From the NCBI GenBank assembly GCA_039566865.1, contig CM076945.1, positions 4,763,501-4,827,500 of the forward strand: a stretch of 64,000 bases of DNA, read 5' to 3'. Positions 55,065 through 64,000 of this stretch are shown here, in pieces; position 1 is the first letter of the stretch; each line of letters begins with the position of its first letter. The notes below the pieces were generated by a model that was not told where the DNA came from, searched no databases, and worked only from the letters and a program-made list of their open reading frames with translations. Origin of the DNA: Aurelia coerulea (lineage: Eukaryota; Cnidaria; Scyphozoa; Semaeostomeae; Ulmaridae). The position numbers were made by a program, and so were the translations under genes.

Positions 55065-55139
55065 AATCGCTTTGAATTGCGGTGTCAATCAAAAGCAACT
55101 GATTCTTTTGAATCAAAACTAGCATATTGTTCAAAACCT

Positions 55140-55680
55140 TACTGTTGCTGAAGCACGCACAAATCATCCAATTTCACGGTATTCAGTCAAGCAAATCGCC
55201 TTTTTCTAAACCCGTGATATCCAATCGGTCGTTGGAAGAGAATCCTTGAGTACCCTCATGAAAATTAGAATGGTTACTAAGTTACAATAATTACATAGTA
55301 TTTTCTTGAAAAATCGGAAGAAGGGATGCCCCTGCAGTTTTTAGCGTGCGTAGACAAATATCTCATTTGGAGCCGAAATTGTATTCATTTTTGCGATCGA
55401 CGAATATTCAAACACTCACAAAAGTCGCTACAAATAAGATATAAGGATTAAAATCTCAGCAATTATGGATATGAAAGGAATAAGAAATAACCCAAAAAAA
55501 ATAAGAAACAACCTGAGAAATAACCCAAAAACTTTACCTTCAATTAGATATCAATATCAAAGGCGCTTTTCAGCGATTTCTGCCAGAAATTTCGTTTGGG
55601 CCTAAGCTTGACAGCATACGAGTCAAATCTTTCAATAGGGCACAGGGAAACCGGCAAATCCTCCAATTTCACGCTTATAA
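55140..55680. mobile_element. Diverged arm copy of the 18-kb palindrome family
   Basis: AAATCATCCAATTTCA, GAGTACCCTCA, ATATCTCATTTGGAGC and GTCGCTACAAAT match the 18.4-18.7 kb arm in order, with much drift. Confidence 0.5.
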
Positions 55681-56615
55681 GCCAATGATATCGCCATATT
55701 CCGATCACATGACTGAAAATAAGGCTTTTGAGATAACTTTTCGCGTACCTTCACAAAAATAAAAATTGATATTCGACTAATAAAGATGCAGAGCTGGTTT
55801 TACCACGAATCGATTCAAGAGGCCCCAATTCACATTTGTTTTTCTGCATTTGGTCAAAATCTCATCAGGGATCGGCGTTACATCGAATTTGATTCATCGA
55901 AATTTGGCTTATGTTCACGAATTCATCAGGAACGCTAAAAATAAGATATAGCTTTCAAAATTTCACAGGTTACATGAATTATGTCCAGAAAAAACATGAA
56001 AATATTTTTTTTTGTGATTTTCGAAAATCCTTGAAGAATTAAAGCTATTTGCTGCCAAGAAAGCTGATGGGCCTACCTTCACCCGCAGCAGAATCCCAGT
56101 AATCGGCATTAAATCATTCTTTTTCGTAATAATAACCAGCGGATACATTAATGAATAACTTAACCACAGTTCCAAGTTTTTTCCACCAATTTATCATCGA
56201 TAATTTCGATAAAATGATATAAGACTTTACAGCCTCAGCAGCACACTGTCCAACTACCATCGATTCCAAGTTTTCTTGTTGCAAACACCTTGGAACAGAC
56301 TTGCATAAAAGAAAAGGTTTTCCACGACTTAGGTCTCCGATATGACACAGCAAAATGACACCTTTGAGAATAGATTGCACACTCCTGAAGAGAAAATAAA
56401 GAGAAAATAAAGAGAAAATAATACATTTCTCAAAGATTGCAAATTTCTTTGTCACATCAGAAAAGTACATAATTTGTGTAAAGAAATTTCCACTGCAATC
56501 TATTCTCAAAGGTGTGCAATCTATTATCAAAGAAAGGTATCAATTTGCTGTGTCATATGGGAGACCTGAGCCTTGCACAGCCTTTTGTTTTATGCAAGCT
56601 AAGATTGCAAACAAG
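55681..56615. other. Intron of gene B
   Basis: A triple GAGAAAATAAA run lies at about 56389-56420; short inverted segments near 56340 and 56540 (GATATGACACAGCAAA type). No exon found. Confidence 0.4.
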
Positions 56616-56624
56616 CATGCAACT

Positions 56625-57223
56625 AACAAGGGCAGATTTTGTAACACAATAGCACGAGTTGCTTTTGTTGACACCTCAATTCAAAGCGATTAGCGATCAC
56701 AGACAAAGGAAATTCTATCAACCAGTAATTCAAAACAAACAAAGCCGCAAAATTTTCTCTGAAACCCAGGTAGCTAGCTCGCTCGCTGTGCATTCCAGAA
56801 ATCATTTTTAAGGGCAAACATGAGCTTAGATCGAAAGAAGAAGGATATATCTACACATCTGCCGCGGGCATTTCATTTCTTTGGTCCAGAAGCTGAGCAG
56901 CAAATCTTTTGATTACACCCAAAAAAATAAGGGAATTGGATCGCCTCCTAAACGGCTTTTGAACCAAACAAATAAAATGCCCGCGGCAGATGTGTAGATG
57001 CATCCTTCTTCTTTCGATCTACGCTCATGTTTGCCCTTAAAAGCAGTTTCTGGAATGCACAACGAGCGAGCTAGCTACCTGGGTTTCAAAGAAACTTTTC
57101 CGGCTTTGTTTGTTTTGAATTGCTGGTTGAGAGAATTTCCTTTGTCTGCAATCGCTAATCGCTTTGAATTGAGGTGTTAACAAAAGCAACTCATGCTATT
57201 GTATTACAAAATCTGCCCTTGTT
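56625..57223. mobile_element. Mutator-like MITE, family 1 (copy 5, best preserved)
   Basis: Exact 9-bp flank CATGCAACT at 56616-56624 and 57224-57232; ends AACAAGGGCAGATTTTG and CAAAATCTGCCCTTGTT; arms about 270 bp and nearly perfect around 56920. The cleanest copy for a family consensus. Confidence 0.82.
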
Positions 57224-57497
57224 CATGCAACTTCATTAAGAAACCGCAACAATGGGATCTCTTACTGATTCATGAGTTATCTATTCTCGAGGGAGCTTTC
57301 AGTGTTCATTTATAATTGAAAGTATAAATCTAATAATGGCCTAATCATTTGGAAAAATCAAGCAACGATCATGGACACTTAAGAAACATGGCTGTGTTTT
57401 TACAGAAATCGTTATGGAAGAATCTGTTCAATAATGTTCAGTTAAAGTTTGTGTTTGCGTGTTTGTCATCAATGCTTGCAATTGCAGGGATTGTCAT

Positions 57498-57744
57498 CAG
57501 AGATGGCGCCAGCGGGGGGCTAGGGGGCAGGAGCCCCCCAAAATTTCATTCAGCCCCCCATCGGCACTTAAATTTTCGACAATTTCTACGCACTGTCGGC
57601 ATTTTCATAACCTGCACCTCATGATTTCTTTGCTGGGTTGTCATTTCAGTGAACTAGAATTGAACTCGTTCATAAATAATTTCTCACTGTCGGCACTCTG
57701 ACAGTATTTGCCCCCCTAGCATTTCTTCCCTGGCGCCATCTCTG
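57498..57744. mobile_element. hAT-like MITE (CAGAGATGGCGCCAG ends)
   Basis: Ends CAGAGATGGCGCCAG and CTGGCGCCATCTCTG are exact complements; flanks ATTGTCAT and ATTGTCAA agree at 7 of 8. 247 bp. Confidence 0.72.
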
Positions 57745-57759
57745 ATTGTCAAGTTTTAC

Positions 57760-58590
57760 AGTTTGACATTATGATTGACTATTCAAATGCAGCCGATCTG
57801 GTTTTCAACTGAGGGCAATTTCTAAATTTGCTGATTTTTAACTCTCCAACCAATTCACCAAAAATACTGAAAACTATATCAAAATTTAATCTAGTTATTG
57901 TAGATTTTAATAAAAAAATTGTTGGATAATGAGTATGAAACAGTTTGCAGTAGAATTTTTCAAATCTGCTGCGTTCTCTTTTTGGATACCCGGTATGTAT
58001 AGATATTTATGAATGAAATGTCAGAATCCAAAAAACATTCAAATCTGACCTTTGTTCATGCTCCGAAACAACTGATTTATTTGGTGTCCGAAAACCACCG
58101 CCCTGAACTTTTAAGACTACTCGATATGGCATCCGCTGTCCTCCCTTCAGCCAAACTGTTTGAAGTGTTTGGCATAATGCTATGCGTTATTCACATGCTA
58201 ATGACATCCAATATGAGTGATTATTTCAGATTTTTGCTTCCTTCTGGAATAGATTCAGAGTTTTGAATATGACAATATGGGGTGTGATATTCGCAACGAC
58301 AACTTCTACACTGCCAAGCACCACGAAAACAACTTCTTTAGTGTGTTTTACATTCATGAAGGCTTTTCGTATAGTTGTTTAGTGTCTATAATGTTAGCTT
58401 TCGATACCAAGAAATACTCACTTTGATGGATATGATTTGTAACATACTTCAGTTTTAACAAGTGTCCGGTTACCATCGCTGTCCGATTAACATCGCCGAC
58501 ACCCTACACATATCCATTTCGTTGTTATGTTCACTATGCTCTACATAGATGAATATTTTCTTTCCCATGTAGTGTTTGGACGACACGCTT
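57760..58590. other. Intron of gene B
   Basis: A mariner-type tip (TTTTTGGATACCCGGTATG) near 57980; otherwise unresolved. Confidence 0.4.
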
Positions 58591-58593
58591 GAG

Positions 58594-58736
58594 AATGTAT
58601 CAAGGATTCCTGTACAAGATAGTGGTATTTCATTATGGATATGGAGGAAACAAGGCTTTCTTCAGGCTTGGTGTAAAACTCCCTGATGGAAAAGAGGTGA
58701 AACCGATCAGCAAGAACTACTTATGGCGGTCAATGG
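58594..58736 (+). CDS. Gene B exon 3: PA14-like domain 1, C-terminal part
   Basis: Acceptor AG at 58592-58593, with a poor pyrimidine tract, and donor GTAGGA; phases 2 to 1, 143 bases. Encodes MYQGFLYKIVVFHYG and LGVKLPDGKEVKP, then WRSM-G. It aligns with gene A exon 3. The intron before it is 6.7 kb and full of nested elements. Confidence 0.8.
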
Positions 58737-58794
58737 GTAGGAAAACCTTTCTTCGAGCTTTTATTAGGTATTTTATGAAAGACAAAAGGCTAGG

Positions 58795-59460
58795 AGGTGG
58801 GCACTCGGTACATGCGGGGAGGTGAGTCGGATATTTCTGGGTGAGAATATTTCCGATAGTGATATTTTTGTCTCCAAATTAACTGAAATTTGTTTTTGAT
58901 ATTTTTTGCCCAGGGGGGGCACTCAGCACATGTACATACGGGGAGGTAAGTCCGATATTTTTGGGTCAGAATATTGCCGAAAGTGATATTTTTGGGTCCA
59001 AATAAATTTAAATTATGTTTTTGATATTTTTGGGCATCAAATATTGTGAAAATGATATTTCTGGGTTCTTTAGAGGCAATCCTGGCCTCAATTTGCAGTG
59101 TTATAGGACCTTTTATGTTCGTTTACAGATGTCAAGGTATAAAATGAGCTGATATTTTTGGGTTGTAATGAAGCTAAACTGATATTTTTGGGGTTCCTGA
59201 AAATTTCTCGGACTGACCCCCCCCCCGTATGAGTATGTGCCGAGTGTCCCCCCTGGGATTTTTTGGAATCAAATATTGTCAAACTGATATTTCTTGGTTT
59301 GTTAGAAACATTCGTGAGCTATATTTGCATTGTCTCAAGATATTTTATGTTAATTTCCAGATGTCGAAGCATAGAATGAGCTGATATTTTTGGGTTGTCA
59401 GAAAATTTATCGGACGGACCCCCTTCCCCAACATGCATATGAGCAGAGTGTTCCCCTGAA
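58795..59460. repeat. Element made of GATATTTTTGGGT units
   Basis: The words GATATTTTTGGGT and GGGGAGGTAAGTCCGATATT recur many times, and GGGCACTCAGCACATG / CCGAGTGTCCCCCCT tips appear in both orientations. A tandemly expanded small element. Confidence 0.6.
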
Positions 59461-59509
59461 GAAGAAAGTAATTAAATTCTCGTAGGCTCGTAGACTTATC
59501 ACAATTAGT

Positions 59510-59810
59510 CTAGTCTATTGCTACAATTAGTCCTAATAAAACTGAATACATGTTGATTGGTCACCCCTGAAATGTTCATAAAATGGATGTCTCTGAACCA
59601 CTAAGCTAAACAACTTAGAAATAATGCACGCAAAGAAGACAAAATCACTTAGGGTTATCATAGATGAAGGGTTGAACTGGGAGCAGCAATTCAAAGTTGC
59701 CAAAGGAACAGTTAGTGGAGGTCTCTCTTCTATTTAGAAACTGAAAAAACTTCTGCAACAATAATGTATATCGGAACCTTATAGAAATTCATTTGCGGTA
59801 TGCAACAATG
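59510..59810 (+). pseudogene. LINE reverse-transcriptase fragment
   Basis: NKTEYMLIGH-type residues (broken by a stop) and then KSLRVIIDEGLNWEQQFKVA, the pattern after the RT catalytic core in CR1-like LINEs. Stops and frameshifts are present. Confidence 0.5.
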
Positions 59811-59977
59811 AGCAGATTTTCCTCCCTAAAATCGATGACACTCACATAAATTCATGTATTTTGCCCTGTTGGGAGAATGGAATCCCCATGAATAGGTCAT
59901 CGATACCAGGGGGAGGACTTGTTCATCCTCCCAAGAGCATAGCAAATGCTAAAACGTTCACAATTCATTGCTGTAAG

Positions 59978-60342
59978 AGGCCCTTTACATGGAGACCCGA
60001 CATGAAACTCATGCAGCAGGCATGAACTCATTTCGTCATGAGACCCGGGATGAAACTTTCCAAATACGTCATTCATTTGTCACGTACAGTTAGTTTTCAT
60101 ATCACCCCGATATGAAAATAGTTGTGTTTACATTAGATTTTCATCCCATTTCCATGCCATGCCGGCATGACTTTTCATGGCGGCATGAAAAAGCAACTGT
60201 CGCCCCGAAATGAAAGTTTCATGTCGCCCCGACATCATGTAAACACAACAGTAGCTCAGACCAGCACCGGATATGAAAACTCGTGCCGGCACGAGTAAAT
60301 GCCGGCATGAGTGTCATGTCGGGTTTCATGTAAAGGGCCTCT
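59978..60342. mobile_element. Element with GAGGCCCTTTACATG ends and CATGCCGGCATGA arrays
   Basis: Ends GAGGCCCTTTACATG and CATGTAAAGGGCCTC. Subterminal palindromes vary on CATGCCGGCATGA, GCCCCGACATGA and GCCGGCACGAG. It has the same tips and plan as 45776-46207 but a different motif. It interrupts the dispersed repeat shared with 11.1 kb. Confidence 0.65.
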
Positions 60343-60859
60343 TAGGCCATTGCAGGAAAATTTCTTCATGATTTTGTGCACGTTTTGAAGGTTTTTGAAG
60401 AGACTTTCTAGAGAAAATCCCTCATAATTGGAGTGGAGTGGCCGATCTCAGTCAGGTAAATTTGATAGTCGATTTGAGAATTTCTACCATTAACGTATAT
60501 ATTTGCCGATATCATTGTCTTGGTACCCAGGGAGCCGTGACCTTTCAAATGGGGATCCTTTTTTTCGGACTCACCATCGAGTGGCGTTTAGAGCTTCTAT
60601 CACTACTGTGCACATTCGAAAGTTCTATAAAATGTAGCAAAATGTTGTTCGATTCTGATTCTTTTCAGAATAGCTAAAAGATTCATTTGATCGCATGGGA
60701 AACGGAAGACGTAAGCTTGAATCAGACATTTTCGTTGACCTGATAAAAACCAAGTTCAAAAGTACTCTATGTAAACCTACCGCCGCTCTGAATCAAAACA
60801 AAAACATTGCAAAGCGCGCAATGCATGCTTGTCTGGGATCCTTTAAAGGCAGTTGATAA

Positions 60860-61290
60860 TGATGCTCTTCAGATGTTCAATTAAAATTTGCTATCATCCC
60901 CGTGAAACTGCGTTGAAAAATGATGGAGCTATGACCTTCAGGAGTCCAAATTTCCTCGATCACTGAAACCAGCGGTCGGCCATTTTGTCTTACTACTTTG
61001 CAGTGATAAATAGCTTCATGGATGGAAAATGAAATAGCAGCCTCCAATGTCATCTCGTGAAACTTGCGATAATCCTCAGAGAGTTCCACTATTTCTGACC
61101 TCACAGAAATTATTTCTTACCTCACCTGAAGTTATTTATCACTGAACATGGTAAGACAAAATGGCCAGCCGCTGGTTTCTGTCACCAGGCAAATTCGGTC
61201 TTTTGAAGGTCATATCTCCATCATTTTGTAACAGATTTTGACGGGGATGGCAGCAAACTTTATGTAAAGATCTGAAGAGCAACATCACAT
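60860..61290. mobile_element. Inverted-repeat element
   Basis: ATGATGGAGCTATGACCTTC pairs with GAAGGTCATATCTCCATCAT, and GGCCATTTTGTCTTAC with GTAAGACAAAATGGCC, around a centre near 61080. No target duplication seen. Confidence 0.55.
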
Positions 61291-61676
61291 AAAAGTTTGG
61301 CAAGAACCTTTTGTCGTTTTGTCACAATCTTCAGGCAAACGGGGCACAATTTTTTGGAACACACTGTAGTATTTATCGTTTTAATTTGTACATTTGTTTC
61401 TTTTTTGCCATGGACTCCTGAAAAGCAGCTCTCGTGGACTGACCTTGCCTAAATGAATCAAAATTAAATGAAAAACAAAACGAAACAAATCTTTGAAGAA
61501 TCGAATTCGATACTTTGTAAATAAGTTTCAAGATTTAAGTTGTAATATCATGAGTGCCTAGTAGAGGTGAAATTCTGTAGATTTGTATAAATATAGATTC
61601 GTGCTAGATATAGAGTCTCAGGTAATGACTTTAGAGACTTCCCGCATTAACTTTACTGAAAATTTTGTTCTTGCAG

Positions 61677-61995
61677 TCTTCTACAAATGGGCAGGAGTAC
61701 TTGCTGAAAAACACGATCCAATAAATTTTCCAAGCAGGGAATCATATTCGGTAGCCAATATTATGAACATTAATAATGAAAATAACCTTCCTACATCGTA
61801 CCACTGCAAGTCTACGTTGTGGGATGCGTCTCCCAATAGAATCTTTGGCAGCAACTATTCTTTAACATACATTGGTTATTTCAAGCCAACAAGAGATGGA
61901 AACGACAATTTCAAACTATATTGTGATGCAGTGTGCGAGTTGGTCATAGATAAACTTGGTGGTGGAACTAATAAAATAGAATTTGTTATGAGGAA
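61677..61995 (+). CDS. Gene B exon 4: PA14-like domain 2, N-terminal part
   Basis: Acceptor gttcttgcag, donor GTAAGT, phases 1 to 2, 319 bases. Encodes FYKWAGVLAEKHD, then LTYIGYFKPTRDG and YCDAVCELVID, matching gene A exon 4. The stretch includes NYS as a possible glycosylation sequon. Confidence 0.82.
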
Positions 61996-62670
61996 GTAAG
62001 TTACGAAATTTTCTTTGGTGCAAACTTCAATATCAAGTGTAAATTGCAGCAGCATTGGAGTTACAAAAACCGAGATAAACATGAGGCTAAGATCCCTCCT
62101 TGGGAGAAAATCTCAAGTTCCCGGGTAAACTAGGGCTCAAAATGCGACTCACATACTTGATGCGTCGGTGAAGCACATGTGCATCGTGTTTTACTCCCCA
62201 GGGGATGATTGTACTCCTTTCATTGGCTTTATATTGAATGGAAAAAAAAAATTTGTTGAAGTTTCCAATTGCAACATGGTAGAAAGCAACCTCTATGCAA
62301 AACTACCCATACCTATAAGAAAGGTAAAACCGACATTATAGTGACATCAACTGCTACGTCTAAGTTGACCCTTTTCCTGCACAATGAATTTCAGTTGGTT
62401 TTAATCCGTCAATAATTCCTATTTTTAAGATTTGGCGAACCCTGACAGACACGTCATATTGAGACACGAGATTGACTCTTACAGTCTTTTTAATTCAAGC
62501 TGAGAGAACATTTTTTGCCGCAAAAATGAATGTAAAGCTGGAGGACACTTTTAATTTATTGTAAATGTTTTATTGTCAGTAATTAAGTCATTTGTACTTT
62601 TAAGTTTTTCTTTGATCTTTTAGATTTATCACATTTTAGTGATAACAGCACTTTATTGCTAAATATTGGC
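61996..62670. other. Intron of gene B, nothing recognised
   Basis: No exon pattern and no repeat ends. Confidence 0.4.
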
Positions 62671-63061
62671 AAGGGTGTTAGGACACGGATATTTTAATTA
62701 CGTATTTATTTACCATGTTTTGATCTTCGTCTTGTTTTCTTGTCTTGTTTTCTTCTCTGTTCTGTTTCCTCTTGCTGATGTAAATGCCTCTTGTTATTTG
62801 AATATATCTTCCTTGTATTCCTGTGTCTTAGCGCGCCTTCGTAGAAGAAACGTTTCAAACATGGCATTGCGGTTTGAAACCTTTCTTCTACGAAGGCGCG
62901 CTAAGACACAGGAATACAAGGAAGATATATTCAAATAACACGAGGCATTTACATCAGCAAGAGGAAACAGAACAGAGAAGAAAACAAGACAAGAAAACAA
63001 GACAAAGATCAAAACAAGTTAAATAAATACGTAATTAGAATATCCGTGTCCTAACACCCTT
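62671..63061. mobile_element. Near-perfect hairpin element
   Basis: Arms 62671-62860 and 62874-63061 are inverted copies with very few mismatches around a loop of about 13 bases; tips AAGGGTGTTAGG and CCTAACACCCTT. Flanks AATATTGGC and GATATTGGG agree at 7 of 9, suggesting a 9-bp duplication. The same phantom frame appears on both strands. Confidence 0.75.
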
Positions 63062-63063
63062 GA

Positions 63064-63350
63064 TATTGGGTGTCTGAAAATGAGGCATTATCGTTTGATT
63101 GCTTATATATGTCCATAATGAATGAACCGATTTTCAAAAACTTTATTTTATCCGATTGCTGAAAGGCTAAATTGAATTCAACTATGTTGGTTTTGGTTTT
63201 ACGCGGATGTTTTCATGCCGAAAAGAAGATCGATAACCTACTCCAATTCAAGCCTTAGATTGGAAGGAAAAGAATCGGCTTACTTTTCCATTTAACATTT
63301 CAGATGTGATACAAAAGGCTGAACTTATATGTCGTTCACTATTATGAATA
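63064..63350. mobile_element. Half copy of the CCGGGTGTCCC mariner-like family
   Basis: GGGTGTCTGAAAATGAGGCA, TTGATTGCTTATAT and AAGAAGATCGATAA match 22948-23200 in order. Right half missing. Confidence 0.6.
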
Positions 63351-63380
63351 TTACAGATCCCATTTTCTTTCTCTCTTCAG

Positions 63381-63526
63381 TTACACAAATCCAGGATCAG
63401 TGACAATGCAGAAATTTCTCAAGAGCACCGAATTCTATGCATTCACCGTTTTCTTGGCGGCAACCACTCATGGCGGATACATCAGACTTGTTCATGGTGA
63501 TCTTTCACTACTTAATATCAAGGAAG
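63381..63526 (+). CDS. Gene B exon 5: PA14-like domain 2, C-terminal part
   Basis: Acceptor ctctcttcag is excellent; the donor, GTTCGT, is weak; phases 2 to 1, 146 bases. Encodes MQKFLKSTEFYAFTVFLA then GGYIRLVHG, matching the closing strands of gene A exon 5. A TGATTGTG-type microsatellite starts about 50 bases into the following intron. Confidence 0.72.
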
Positions 63527-63569
63527 GTTCGTTACGAGAAAGTTTCGCCTTTTTGAACCACCTTGTTAT

Positions 63570-63760
63570 GTGTGATTGTGATGATTGTGGCTGTGATTGT
63601 GTGATTGTGTGATTGTGTGATTGTGTGATTGTGTGATTGTGTGATTGTGTGATTGTGATGATTGTGTGATTGTGTGATTGTGTGATTACGTTATTGTGAT
63701 GATTTAGCAATAATTGTGATTGTGATTATGTGATGTGTTGTGTGTTGTGTGTGTGTCTAT
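63570..63760. repeat. (TGATTGTG)n microsatellite
   Basis: Units GATTGTGT and GATTGTGAT repeat about 15 times with small changes, ending in a GTGTGTTGTGTG run. In the intron after gene B exon 5. Confidence 0.9.
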
Positions 63761-63941
63761 AGTTTTATTTCGATTCGATTGCATACAAAGGAGCGAGCAC
63801 TTTCTAAATATAAACGAGCTAAACAAGTTAAATAATTGAAATCGAAAGATACTAACAAGATAAAATGAAAACGTTTTTAAATTAATTACATTATTAACTT
63901 GGTAGGTATACTGACACTATCTTGTGTATTTTCTGTGGTAG

Positions 63942-64000
63942 GAACAATAGCTTTCAACAAATTACAATTGGATAAAAGTACTGTTGGTAGCCCCGAAACC
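63942..64000 (+). CDS. Gene B exon 6 (partial): probable start of FN3 domain 1
   Basis: An acceptor (tttctgtggtag) in phase 1 opens TIAFNKLQLDKSTVG up to the window edge. Place and phase match the start of gene A exon 6 (FN3 domain 1), which also lacks a typical proline-rich FN3 opening. The call rests mainly on position. Confidence 0.5.

Larger units (their letters stand above)
52013..55122. mobile_element. Mutator-like MITE, family 1 (copy 4), broken by two insertions
   Basis: Left arm 52013-52315 (AACAAAGACAGATTTCG start, ATTTTGTTTATTCGATTCAGG centre) and right-arm pieces at about 54356-54530 and 55065-55122 belong to the family at 6.6 kb. They are separated by an inserted 2-kb element (52319-54323) and a smaller one (54532-55064). 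Confidence 0.55.
50428..64000 (+). other. Gene B: paralogue of gene A in opposite orientation (3' end off window)
   Basis: Six coding exons on the plus strand join in frame. Residues 1-30 are the signal peptide, about 31-192 PA14-like domain 1, about 193-347 PA14-like domain 2, then the probable start of an FN3 domain at the right edge. Exon order, intron phases (1,2,1,2,1) and approximate exon lengths are the same as in gene A, while the sequences have clearly diverged. Start codons of A and B lie 11.9 kb apart and point away from each other, so they could share upstream control sequence. Two donors (GTTGGA after 51917, GTTCGT after 63526) are weak, which leaves a small chance that B is poorly spliced; there is no frameshift or internal stop in the exons seen. 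Confidence 0.77.

Noticed and set aside
62666..63012. Two nearly identical frames on opposite strands
   Set aside because: Both arms of the hairpin element; not genes.
63492..63710. His/Thr-rich frame on the minus strand
   Set aside because: Translation of the TGATTGTG microsatellite.

Overview
This is eukaryotic, almost certainly animal, nuclear DNA. Coding sequence is split into short exons with GT/AG borders and conserved intron phases, protein modules are extracellular metazoan types (PA14-like and fibronectin type III), and most of the remaining sequence is transposon debris. The AT-rich base composition, the dense small inverted-repeat elements and the BEL/Pao retrotransposon suit a marine invertebrate such as a cnidarian, but the species cannot be fixed from the sequence.

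The main content is a divergent, head-to-head pair of paralogous genes. Gene A runs leftwards from a signal-peptide exon at 38481-38559 through two PA14-like domains (28553 to 20853) and eight fibronectin III domains (15091 to 484), and leaves the window at its left edge. Gene B runs rightwards from a signal-peptide exon at 50428-50518 through the same two PA14-like domains (51575 to 63526), enters what looks like its first FN3 exon at 63942, and leaves at the right edge. The first five coding exons of the two genes match in order, length and intron phase (phases 1, 2, 1, 2, 1), so they arose by inverted duplication of one ancestor. Both encode secreted or membrane-anchored modular proteins of the cell surface or matrix. 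The C-termini lie outside the window, so attachment and signalling domains are unknown.

Intron 1 of gene A holds a nearly intact BEL/Pao retrotransposon (29363-35536, antisense to the gene) with 255-bp LTRs differing at only two sites and one 1819-codon gag-pol frame with all catalytic motifs. It sits between inverted arms of an older palindromic element. The same intron has a LINE tail with an (ATT)n end, a tRNA-like segment, a 20-bp tandem array, and, at 26.4-27.9 kb in intron 2, retroelement debris with 91-bp direct repeats and a candidate hammerhead ribozyme.

The other introns and the 12-kb intergenic gap (38.6-50.4 kb) are packed with non-autonomous DNA transposons. These include TTAA-flanked piggyBac-like elements (one a 2.3-kb palindrome), a Mutator-like family with 9-bp target duplications, hAT-like elements with 8-bp duplications (some nested), TA-flanked Tc1/mariner-like elements, and elements with arrays of short subterminal palindromes. 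The gap also has a pure array of about 52 TTTGC units, a tandemly duplicated segment with Cys-rich reading frames, and one unexplained small reading frame at 40.3 kb. No rRNA, intact tRNA, CRISPR array or prokaryotic gene was seen.
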